This document shows, in pieces, positions 13,236-20,421 of a stretch of DNA of 22,746 nt; position 1 is the stretch's first letter; every line of letters starts with the position of its first letter. The notes below the pieces were generated by a model, which saw only the letters and a program-made list of their open reading frames with translations, searched no databases and was not told where the DNA came from. The position numbers were made by a program, and so were the translations under genes. The stretch spans positions 1-22,746 of the forward strand of contig JBLGEO010000046.1 in assembly GCA_047445235.1 (NCBI GenBank), in the 5' to 3' direction. The stretch comes from JBDSRX01 sp047445235 (GTDB lineage Bacteria; Patescibacteriota; Dojkabacteria; J137).

Positions 13236-13819
13236 TGTTGTAATTTATTAATTTCAAAAGAAACAGCCATAGCCAAAGTTGATGAATCTGTAGAATCCTG
13301 ACCAACTCTCCTAATGAATATATGCTCAACACTATCAGTCTTAGCTAGTAGATCTACAACTTCACTCACTTTTGAAAAGTCTGTAACATTAAGATTTAGA
13401 AAAAACTCACCGGTAATTTCTCTTTTATAGCTTGTAACATTTGCACTTCCAGCAAAAGTAGTATCAATGTTATCTGCGATTGCGATAAGATCTGTTAGCT
13501 TGATATCTTTTGTTAGCAATGGGTCTAAGGCCTTCGATTTTATAAATAGTTCTCCATTTTTTGCTTTCACTGAATCGTAACTAGAAATTTGGGCATTAAC
13601 AGTTGCAATATTGTTTTTAGCTGCTTGTAGCGATGGTTGTACAAAGATAATATCTAACAAATTAAGTGCAAAGAACACAAATGCTGCAAAGAAAATTAAC
13701 AAGAATGAATAGAGAACAGTGTTATCTCTTTCTTCAAGTTGTGCAACCTCCTCTTTTGATTTTGGCGGTATAAGGTTAAACCTAAACATTCTCGATTTTG
13801 ATTTGTATTCTGATTGCAT
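13232..13819 (-). CDS. pilN: Type IV pilus assembly protein PilN-like
   Basis: 195 aa. RFNLIPPKSKEE near the N-terminus is the conserved i-NLLP motif by which PilN contacts the groove of PilM. A membrane helix follows at about residues 30-55, then a coiled coil (LQAAKNNIATVNAQISSYD) and a ferredoxin-like domain (GEFFLNLNVTDFSKVSEVVDLLAKT). It sits 3 nt after pilM and overlaps pilO by 4 nt, the usual pilMNO order. There is no Shine-Dalgarno sequence before the ATG, and the stop is TGA. Confidence 0.85.
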   Translation of the reverse strand: MQSEYKSKSRMFRFNLIPPKSKEEVAQLEERDNTVLYSFLLIFFAAFVFFALNLLDIIFVQPSLQAAKNNIATVNAQISSYDSVKAKNGELFIKSKALDPLLTKDIKLTDLIAIADNIDTTFAGSANVTSYKREITGEFFLNLNVTDFSKVSEVVDLLAKTDSVEHIFIRRVGQDSTDSSTLAMAVSFEINKLQQ

Positions 13820-13822
13820 ACT

Positions 13823-14878
13823 TTATCTATCTGATAATCCTTTTAAAGCTAATCCCAAGGCAACATTAAAACTTCTTACATTTATTTCTTTTATTTTCTG
13901 AGCCATTCCTCCATCAACCTCAATATTCTTTAAGGGATCGACTAAAACAGTTTCTATACCTGTCTTGGACTTAATATATTCATCTAATTTTGGTAAACCA
14001 GATCCTCCTCCAGTTAAGAAAATATCTTTTATTGGTTCGCCTCCAATCTTTTCTTGATAATAAGTTAATGTTCTTCCTATTTCGCTAATTAAGATTCCAA
14101 TGATTGGTTCAATTGATTTAGCAATCTTGCCCTCATCTGCTGCGAAATCAATTCCATAAGTTACTTTATATTTTTCTGCTTGAACTGGATCTAAGCCAAA
14201 ATCAGATGAAATTACCTTTGTAACTGCATTTGAACCTGTTCCAACAGATTGTGAGAATATAACTCCGCTATTTCTTGCCAAAATAATATTCGTATTCTCT
14301 GCACCAAAGTCAACAATCATTGTTGTTTGACCTGCAGGTACTTGATAACCATGGGAAATTAATCTAGTAATTGCTAATGATTCTGTTTCAATTGCTAGAA
14401 GTTCAATACCTGCTTTGGTCATAATATCTTGATATCTTGCAATCAACTGTTTTGGTGCAGCTACAACATACCAATTTACAAAAGTATTACCTTCTAGTTT
14501 CTTTTCATCAATATCTAAGTATGAGACATTTACTCCTTCTAAAGGTACGGGTAATAATGTTTTTAGTGAGAAGTGAATTGCTTCTTCTGTTTCTTCATCT
14601 TTAACTTTAGGTAAAGAGAGTAGTCTAGAATAAACAGCAACTTCTGGGACAGACATAACACAGTCTTTAGTGCCTATATTTGAGGCTTTAATAGCTTTTA
14701 AGACCTCTTCGGATAGCTTCTGGGATCCTTGCTCAGAATCGTTGTCTAACATTCCAATAGTCGTAGGCTGCGAGCTTAAAGTCTCAAGCTTAACCTGACT
14801 TCCATTATATTTTAGTTGAGCTACTTTTAAAGAATGATGTCCTAAGTTTAATCCAAAGAATGGAGGAATATCAGCCAT
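13823..14878 (-). CDS. pilM: Type IV pilus actin-like ATPase PilM
   Basis: 351 aa, typical length. PilM is a cytoplasmic FtsA/MreB-fold protein that binds PilN and couples the motor to the inner-membrane ring. Seen: phosphate-1 loop FFGLNLGHHSLKVAQLKYNG, the family segment AIHFSLKTLLPVPLEGVNV, phosphate-2 MIVDFGAENTNIILAR, and the adenosine motif IFLTGGGSGLPKLDEYI. All nucleotide-binding elements are present. It is preceded by a 24-nt AT-rich gap after the PilX-like gene, with a weak TAAAAT close to the start that could be an internal promoter, and is followed by pilN after 3 nt. Confidence 0.93.
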   Translation of the reverse strand: MADIPPFFGLNLGHHSLKVAQLKYNGSQVKLETLSSQPTTIGMLDNDSEQGSQKLSEEVLKAIKASNIGTKDCVMSVPEVAVYSRLLSLPKVKDEETEEAIHFSLKTLLPVPLEGVNVSYLDIDEKKLEGNTFVNWYVVAAPKQLIARYQDIMTKAGIELLAIETESLAITRLISHGYQVPAGQTTMIVDFGAENTNIILARNSGVIFSQSVGTGSNAVTKVISSDFGLDPVQAEKYKVTYGIDFAADEGKIAKSIEPIIGILISEIGRTLTYYQEKIGGEPIKDIFLTGGGSGLPKLDEYIKSKTGIETVLVDPLKNIEVDGGMAQKIKEINVRSFNVALGLALKGLSDR

Positions 14879-14902
14879 ATTAACAATTTTAAAATCTATA
14901 AA

Positions 14903-15820
14903 TCAGTAAGAATTTATTGCACTATTAGAAATCAAAGCATAGTCAAATACACTATCCATCTGAGGAGCTAAAGGTATCTGAGTTATCACCTTTGCTAATG
15001 GTGAACTTGAATCGTTTGTATCTACACTAGTGGATATAAATTCTCTTACTTGGTATGGGAAAGCTGAAGCATTTTGTGCAACTACATTAAATTTAACACT
15101 TGAGTTATCTTGTTTAAGTCGTGGTGTAATAGTTAAATAGTAAACATAATCAGATGCTGCTAAACCATTAACTCCAGTATTTGTAATATTAAGTCTTGTG
15201 CCTAAAGGTTTGTTAGATGCATCTAATACTTGGTAGTTAATTTGATGATTAGGATTAGGCTGATTGTATGGATTATCTCCAACAAGACCATCATAAACTC
15301 CTGCTAAATCGTAAACATCTTTTATTACTTTCAAATTTCTACTTGAGTCTTGAGCAATTATTGAGAATTCCACTGCTGCCGGTTTATCCCAAGAGACATC
15401 TATTACTCCAGCATACCCAGCCAATTTAACTACAAAACTTCGATCTTTCTTAATTTCAAAGTTTTGGATATCCTTCTTATTAGTTACGTCAATATCAGTT
15501 TTAAAGTTGGTGTTTCCAGTAGTAGTGTCGACATTTGTACAATGATAGCTAATACTAGTTTGAACTGCGGTACAAGTATTGAAAACTGTAGGAAGAGTGT
15601 CTAAAACCTTATCGTATCTACCAAAATTATCGACAATTTTTCTAACCTCAGTTTCTGCACTATTATACAAAGTTTCGTATTTCTCGCTTGTAACTACTTG
15701 TGTTACATCTCTGTTGGATAAAGTTACAAGACCGACAATTACAATTCCGATGATAGTTAAGACAAGAAGAGTAATTAGTAAAACCTGTCCTTGTTGTGTT
15801 TTTTGTTGTTTAAAGTTCAT
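14903..15820 (-). CDS. PilX/GspK-like minor pilin
   Basis: 305 aa. The N-terminus QQKTQQGQVLLITLLVLTII is a short basic leader, Gly11, and a long hydrophobic helix with no Glu at +5 of the mature chain, as in GspK/PilX tip pilins. A region with alternating Asn/Asp/Ser-rich beta strands follows (residues 70-300). The charged helix after the membrane part (SEKYETLYNSAETEVRKIVD) is the usual S-A-E-x-E pattern seen after PilX helices. It overlaps the preceding minor-pilin gene by 11 nt. Position after GspH-, GspI- and GspJ-like genes supports a tip or priming role. The large domain has no recognisable motif, so the call depends on the N-terminus and context. Confidence 0.72.
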   Translation of the reverse strand: MNFKQQKTQQGQVLLITLLVLTIIGIVIVGLVTLSNRDVTQVVTSEKYETLYNSAETEVRKIVDNFGRYDKVLDTLPTVFNTCTAVQTSISYHCTNVDTTTGNTNFKTDIDVTNKKDIQNFEIKKDRSFVVKLAGYAGVIDVSWDKPAAVEFSIIAQDSSRNLKVIKDVYDLAGVYDGLVGDNPYNQPNPNHQINYQVLDASNKPLGTRLNITNTGVNGLAASDYVYYLTITPRLKQDNSSVKFNVVAQNASAFPYQVREFISTSVDTNDSSSPLAKVITQIPLAPQMDSVFDYALISNSAINSY

Positions 15821-16349
15821 AATTTCTTGTTGAAACAGATGTTTGTTTTATTACGTTATTAACGTTAAATGTTGGATTTGTATGAGAACCAACTAAAGTA
15901 ATTAAAATATTTTGCCTCGCTTTGTTTGTTGAATCTGAAAACCCAACATCAAAACTTACTGTTGTAAATTTAATGTTAGATGTACTAGTGTAAACATTTA
16001 CATTTCCACTACTTAATATCTGATCCTTACACATTCTATCACCACATTTTGTCCATTGGAACTTATCACCATTCAAAATAAATTCACAAGTTGTTGTTGA
16101 TGTCCCTCCACCACCGCAATTTGTTAAGTTATCAGCGTTTCTAATATCTCTAGCTATTTGTGATGATACATTAGATACTTCTTCTCTTACAACACTTCTT
16201 GCTAGGATCTTAAAGGTAATTTGAAGGGAAAGAATAAGAACACTAAAAAGCATAGTCATTACTACGCCCATTATTCCTAGACTTACAATTATCTCAACAA
16301 GAGAATATGCTTTTAATCTTTTACTTTGCGACTTGGTTGAATGCTTCAT
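15810..16349 (-). CDS. Minor pilin, PilW/GspJ-like
   Basis: 179 aa. Class-3 prepilin signal KRLKA|YSLVEI with Glu at +5 and Ala (not Gly) at -1; a 14-residue basic leader; a helix of about 25 residues, then a long amphipathic helix (REEVSNVSSQIARDIRNAD) in the form typical of PilW/GspJ. The globular part has four cysteines (NCGGGG; TTTCEF; TKCGDRMCKD), probably two disulfides. The ATG lies 29 nt inside the end of the preceding gene; no shorter ATG start keeps the signal. Predicted tip/priming subunit. Confidence 0.78.
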   Translation of the reverse strand: MKHSTKSQSKRLKAYSLVEIIVSLGIMGVVMTMLFSVLILSLQITFKILARSVVREEVSNVSSQIARDIRNADNLTNCGGGGTSTTTCEFILNGDKFQWTKCGDRMCKDQILSSGNVNVYTSTSNIKFTTVSFDVGFSDSTNKARQNILITLVGSHTNPTFNVNNVIKQTSVSTRNYEL

Positions 16350-16935
16350 ACCTATTACTTTGGAAATTAACTATTATTGGATTATTGTCTTGGCTATTAT
16401 AAACAGCAATAACTGTCATTTGATAGTAACTTTGAATACCGTTTGTAAGAATACTTCCAGTAACAGGAACTATCTTTACTTGAACACATACATTCGGTGT
16501 TGTTGTACCGGGAATATTTGCAGTTGTATCAGTAGCACCTGCAGTAGTATCAGTAGCACCTGCAGTAGTATTAGATGTATCTGATAAGGAAGCTGCACTA
16601 ATTATATACTGGCTTCCTGCTGTGCAAGTAGTTATTTGATCGTCTTGTGTTTTTTCTAAATATGCAGAACCATTTATTCTTGTTAATTTAAAATATACTG
16701 GTGTTGGATTTTGAGTTGTTACAAAACTATTGTCTGTAACAGAAATATTCGAAGGTGACTTGATAATTTCCATTGCATTTACCACTAATCCATTAACATA
16801 GTCTTCAGTTTGATTTTGTCTTACCACAACGAAGGAATTCGAAACTAAAAGCATAGAACCAAGGATTGTAGAGGAGATTATTGCTAATACAATAAGTACT
16901 TCCACAAGGCTTGTTGCTTTAAGTCTTTTCTTCAT
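16321..16935 (-). CDS. Minor pilin, PilV/GspI-like
   Basis: 204 aa. Signal MKKRLKA|TSLVEVLIVLAI with Glu at +5, Ala at -1 and Thr (not Phe) at +1. The N-terminal helix continues through NQTEDYVNGLVVNAMEIIKS, the A-x-x-l-A-x-x-x-x-E-like pattern of GspI/PilV. A low-complexity Thr/Ala/Gly/Asp stretch at about residues 122-140 is encoded by a 21-bp tandem repeat (16526-16567) that adds ATDTTAG units. It begins one base after the preceding pilin gene's stop and overlaps the next gene by 29 nt. Confidence 0.76.
   Translation of the reverse strand: MKKRLKATSLVEVLIVLAIISSTILGSMLLVSNSFVVVRQNQTEDYVNGLVVNAMEIIKSPSNISVTDNSFVTTQNPTPVYFKLTRINGSAYLEKTQDDQITTCTAGSQYIISAASLSDTSNTTAGATDTTAGATDTTANIPGTTTPNVCVQVKIVPVTGSILTNGIQSYYQMTVIAVYNSQDNNPIIVNFQSNRYEAFNQVAK
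16526..16573. repeat. 21-bp tandem repeat in the PilV-like gene
   Basis: Two perfect copies of a 21-bp unit (16526-16546, 16547-16567) with a degenerate third start to 16573. The period is a multiple of 3, so copy number can change without frameshift; each unit encodes seven residues (ATDTTAG). Confidence 0.85.
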
Positions 16936-16936
16936 T

Positions 16937-17455
16937 TTAATTTGTATTAATATTGTTACTTGATAAGTCTATGCTAATTACTCTTGAATTTCCAGTAGAA
17001 GAGTGAACAATTGTTATTGTGCAACTACCTGTAGAGTTCAATGCTCCATTGCTATCTACTGTTACTAAGTCGGATGTTAGCCTTGCGAAGCCAATTGTAT
17101 TACAACCATTACTAGGTTGTATTTGAACGTTTAATATTTCGGAAGGTTTTGCAGATGCTGTATCATCTGTGCAAGTGACTCTACTACCGTTTTTTACACA
17201 AGTTTGAAAATTATAAGTTGTCGGTTGAAAAGCAACAGTTATATAGTCTGGGACTGTTGTAGAACTTCCAGGTTTAGTTACAGAGTTTCTTGCTCTGTTT
17301 TGAGTTGTTTGTAAAGCAGAGATTATGTCCGAATATGAGTTTTGAAGTTCTATTGTAGCTTTTACTTGAACTAATGCGTAAGTACTAAATCCAAGAAGGA
17401 CTGCCATTATTCCCATTGCGATAATTGCTTCGAGTAGAGTAAAGGCTTTTTTCAT
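16937..17455 (-). CDS. Minor pilin, GspH/FimT-like
   Basis: 172 aa. Signal MKKA|FTLLEAIIAMGIMAVL with a very short leader, Ala at -1 and Glu at +5. The amphipathic continuation (IELQNSYSDIISALQTTQNRARNSV) matches the GspH/FimT pattern, in which the helix ends with an L-x-x-A-R segment. Four cysteines in the beta domain (TCVKN, VTCTD, GCNTI, SCTIT) could form disulfides. It starts one base after the pilD stop, and the next gene starts one base after its own stop, so this trio is translated as a unit. First of four minor pilins. Confidence 0.8.
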   Translation of the reverse strand: MKKAFTLLEAIIAMGIMAVLLGFSTYALVQVKATIELQNSYSDIISALQTTQNRARNSVTKPGSSTTVPDYITVAFQPTTYNFQTCVKNGSRVTCTDDTASAKPSEILNVQIQPSNGCNTIGFARLTSDLVTVDSNGALNSTGSCTITIVHSSTGNSRVISIDLSSNNINTN

Positions 17456-17456
17456 T

Positions 17457-18251
17457 TTAATAACTTAAAGTAAATAGACTATATAACTGCATCCCAATTA
17501 GTAGTGTGAATACAAAGCCCATTAGAATTAATGGAACAAAAGGGATCAGAACACCTTTAAACTTTCTAACTATAAGCGAATACGTAATACCTACGATACT
17601 TCCCAGAATACATGTTAAAAAGAAACTAACAAAACCCATTGGTAGTCCTAAGGTAAATCCTATCATTAACATTAAGTAAATATCACCTTCTCCAATTGCT
17701 TTTTTGTTACTTAGCCTATTGATTATAAGTATAACTCCACCAAGAATAAGTCCAGCTACAATACTGCCTAAAGTTCCCATACTTACAAATGGAAAAGGCT
17801 CAACGCCATCTATTCTTATAATAAGCAATTTATAAATTCCAAAGAGAACGTTTGCTATTACTACAATTAGTACTACAACCTTCAAGAAATTTTCTGGAAT
17901 ACTTAAGTGAATAATATCGAATACTGCAAGATAGAGTAGGGAAACAAAAACAAAAGTAAACAGTACAGCTAATATTATTTGTTCAGTTATTGAAATACCG
18001 TTAACACTTAACTGAATAGTTAATCCCAAGGAAAAAATGATTCCAAAGAATGTAGCTGCTAGTTCTGTAATTCCGATAGTTGCTCTTTTGAAAGCAAGGT
18101 TAGCCATTTTCTTTTTATCTACAAAATAGATAAAGGGAATAAGTACAAAATCAATGTTTTTTCTTAGTTTTTTTTCTTCTATCTGAACTAGAAAAAGCTT
18201 TGATAGAATACTGGATAAGTATGCTGCGAGTATTGTTACAAAAATTGCCAC
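17457..18251 (-). CDS. pilD: Prepilin peptidase (PilD-like), lacking the cysteine motif
   Basis: 264 aa, with about eight membrane helices. The two catalytic aspartates of the A24 aspartyl peptidase family are in FDIIHLSIPE (Asp112, the D-x-R-x-x-x-I-P site) and AIGEGDIYLML (Asp190, GxGD). It cuts the basic leader from prepilins. The N-terminal domain, which in standard PilD has two CxxC pairs and N-methylates the new end, is present only in reduced form: KRATIGITELAATFFGII matches the end of that domain, but there is no cysteine in the first 213 residues. The frame is closed by a TAA just upstream, and GTG 18251 is the only useful start. It lies between pilin genes, as expected for a dedicated peptidase. 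Confidence 0.88.
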   Translation of the reverse strand: MAIFVTILAAYLSSILSKLFLVQIEEKKLRKNIDFVLIPFIYFVDKKKMANLAFKRATIGITELAATFFGIIFSLGLTIQLSVNGISITEQIILAVLFTFVFVSLLYLAVFDIIHLSIPENFLKVVVLIVVIANVLFGIYKLLIIRIDGVEPFPFVSMGTLGSIVAGLILGGVILIINRLSNKKAIGEGDIYLMLMIGFTLGLPMGFVSFFLTCILGSIVGITYSLIVRKFKGVLIPFVPLILMGFVFTLLIGMQLYSLFTLSY

Positions 18252-18275
18252 TTCCTTAAGTTAAAAATTAAATGT

Positions 18276-18695
18276 TTAGTTCCAGGAAGTAACAGGAGGG
18301 CATTGTGAAGTACCTGAACCTCTAATACTTCCAGATTCTAATTGAACACAAAGTACGTAATCTGAATTAGAAATATTATTATAGTAATATCTTGTTCCAT
18401 TGTCACTTGTAGAAGATGCCGGAGATAAGAAGCCTTTTAAAGCAAAATTTTTAAACCCAACAACACTTACTTGACCATTACTAAAAACAACATTAGCCTT
18501 TAATGGTAGGCTTAAAAACTGTTTTCTATAATCGTTTAGTATTGTTGTAACAGAAGCAATCGAGTTGTTTCTTTCTACATCCCGTGCGTTCTTTTGGACT
18601 ATCCCTATTCCTACAATGCCTAACGTAATAAGGACGGCAATTACTGCCATCCCTATTGTTAGTTCTATTAAAGTAAAAGCTTTTTTACTTTTCAT
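18276..18695 (-). CDS. Type IV pilin-like protein (139 aa)
   Basis: Signal MKSKKA|FTLIELTIGMAVIAVL with Glu at +5 and Ala at -1. The helix continues into ARDVERNNSIASVTTILNDYRKQF, typical of PulG/PilA-like pilins, followed by a short beta domain. Two cysteines (VLCVQ and SQCPP) near the C-terminus could close a D-loop. Similar leader and size to the neighbour at 18708, so the two are paralogous in form; which one forms the main fibre cannot be decided. It lies 12 nt after that gene and 24 nt before pilD. Confidence 0.85.
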   Translation of the reverse strand: MKSKKAFTLIELTIGMAVIAVLITLGIVGIGIVQKNARDVERNNSIASVTTILNDYRKQFLSLPLKANVVFSNGQVSVVGFKNFALKGFLSPASSTSDNGTRYYYNNISNSDYVLCVQLESGSIRGSGTSQCPPVTSWN

Positions 18696-18707
18696 TATGT
18701 TCAGAAA

Positions 18708-19151
18708 TTAATTAGGTGTTAATGCTGTTGTACATGCAGTTCCACTATTACCTAACTGAATATCAAATGCACCAGCACCTGCTCCTTCAATTCTTGCACC
18801 TAAACCGTAACTTCCTCCGTTAGATGTATAACAGTATTGAGTATGTGAGTCATCAGTAAGACTTGCACTAGCAGTAGTTGGACCTTTTAAGTCTAGAATC
18901 TTGCTTGAGTTAATAGACATTGATGTTGTTGTAAATACAACTCCACCAGTTCCAGCACTTGGAAATACACCAAAGTTACTAAAATAAGTGTTAATTGCTA
19001 AGTTCATAGAATTAACTGCGTCTCTTCTCTGAGTATTTCTTAAAGATTGCTGTACAATACTAATTCCAAGGATGGACATAGTCATAAGCACTCCAATAAT
19101 ACCCATAGCTACCATAAGCTCGATAAGCGTGAATGCTTTCTTCTGTTGCAT
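18708..19151 (-). CDS. Type IV pilin-like protein (147 aa), major pilin candidate
   Basis: Signal MQQKKA|FTLIELMVAMGIIGVL with Glu at +5 and Ala at -1; the helix runs on through NTQRRDAVNSMNLAINTYF. The globular part is Gly/Ser/Thr/Ala-rich and ends with two cysteines (YCYTSN and TACTT), consistent with a D-loop disulfide. It is the first pilin after pilC and close to the motor genes, which suggests the main subunit; the 24-nt upstream gap holds TATATT close to the start, a possible internal promoter. No lollipop-domain family can be named. Confidence 0.86.
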   Translation of the reverse strand: MQQKKAFTLIELMVAMGIIGVLMTMSILGISIVQQSLRNTQRRDAVNSMNLAINTYFSNFGVFPSAGTGGVVFTTTSMSINSSKILDLKGPTTASASLTDDSHTQYCYTSNGGSYGLGARIEGAGAGAFDIQLGNSGTACTTALTPN

Positions 19152-19175
19152 ATAGCTAATATATAAAAAATAAAA

Positions 19176-20408
19176 TTACTTATTTACAATCTGTCCAACT
19201 TGATAAATTGGAAGGTAAATTGCGATAGCCATGAAACCTACTAAAACTCCTACTATCACTAAGATAAAAGGCTCTATAAGTTTTGTCAAGTTTCCAGCAA
19301 TCTGGTCAACTTCACTTTCGTAAAATGCTGCTAAATCTTTAAGCACAACATCTACACTTCCTGCTTCTTCACCGGTAGCTATCATTCTAATGATTATTAA
19401 TGGGAAAGCATTCTTAGTATTAAACTTAGCTAAAGCAATTGCTAATGACGAACCTTTTGCAAGGTCTTCTTTTGCACCTAAAACGATATCTCTAAAAACA
19501 ACGTTTCCAGTAGCTCTTCCTACAATATCTAATGCTTCTATGATAGGAATTCCACTAACCATAAGCATCGAAAGTAATCTACAAAATTCAACAATTTCTA
19601 TTTTTTGTAGTAAATTTCCGAATACTGGTAGTCTTAATTTAAATGCATCAAATTGCTTTCTTCCATTTGGTGTACCAACGTAATACTTGAATAGAAGATA
19701 CAGAGATACTATTACTATTACCGTAATTATTAGACTAGGGATATTTGTAAAGATATTACCTATTCCTACTAATACATTTGTAACAAATGGTAATTCAGTT
19801 TGTCCTAAACTCGTATATAACTGTTTAACTTGAGGTACCATAACAACAATCATCAGTATTAAAACTGCGATCATTACAACGAAAATAATTGCAGGGTATA
19901 TTAAAGCTCCTCTTATTTTTCCACTTAAGTTCTTAGATTTTTCTAAGTCATCTGCAATCTTAAGTAGAATCTCGTTTAAATTACCCGATTTTTCTCCAGC
20001 AGCCATTAAGTTAACTTGAACTTCGTTTAAAATTCCAGCCTCTTTCCTGAATGCATCGGATAGAGCGGTACCAGCTTCAATCATTCTATAGATCTTTGTT
20101 AACTTTTCTTTTACTGTATCTTTATCTGCTTGTTGGACAAGGATATCAATAGCTTGAATAATAGGGATTCCAGCACCAACCATTGTAGAAAGTTGTCTTA
20201 TTAAAACAACCTTTTCTTCTAAACTCATTCCACCGATTTCTATATTAAGAAGTTTTTTAAAGTTAACTCCTACGTTTTCTTGCACAATAACCGGCATCAT
20301 TCCCTGAGAATTAAGGTACTCAATTACTTCGTTTTGAGTTTCTGCCTCTTTAACTCCTTCAATTCTTTGTCCTGTATTTGCAACCGCAATGTATTTAAAT
20401 TCCGACAT
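19176..20408 (-). CDS. pilC: Type IV pilus platform protein PilC
   Basis: 410 aa, standard length. Two T2SSF repeats: the first centred on MIEAGTALSDAF and MAAGEKSGNLNEIL, the second on LAKGSSLAIALAK and MIATGEEAGSVDVVL, each followed by membrane helices (three or four in total). The N-terminus FKYIAVANTGQRIEGVKEAE is the usual PilC opening. It is the inner-membrane platform that the PilB and PilT motors turn to add or remove pilins. It starts 13 nt after pilT. Confidence 0.95.
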   Translation of the reverse strand: MSEFKYIAVANTGQRIEGVKEAETQNEVIEYLNSQGMMPVIVQENVGVNFKKLLNIEIGGMSLEEKVVLIRQLSTMVGAGIPIIQAIDILVQQADKDTVKEKLTKIYRMIEAGTALSDAFRKEAGILNEVQVNLMAAGEKSGNLNEILLKIADDLEKSKNLSGKIRGALIYPAIIFVVMIAVLILMIVVMVPQVKQLYTSLGQTELPFVTNVLVGIGNIFTNIPSLIITVIVIVSLYLLFKYYVGTPNGRKQFDAFKLRLPVFGNLLQKIEIVEFCRLLSMLMVSGIPIIEALDIVGRATGNVVFRDIVLGAKEDLAKGSSLAIALAKFNTKNAFPLIIIRMIATGEEAGSVDVVLKDLAAFYESEVDQIAGNLTKLIEPFILVIVGVLVGFMAIAIYLPIYQVGQIVNK

Positions 20409-20421
20409 GTTTTTTATTTAA

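Noticed and set aside
14879..14902. Internal promoter before pilM
   Set aside because: A TAAAAT is present but lacks the TG extension and -35, and the region is A/T by default; mentioned only in the pilM entry.
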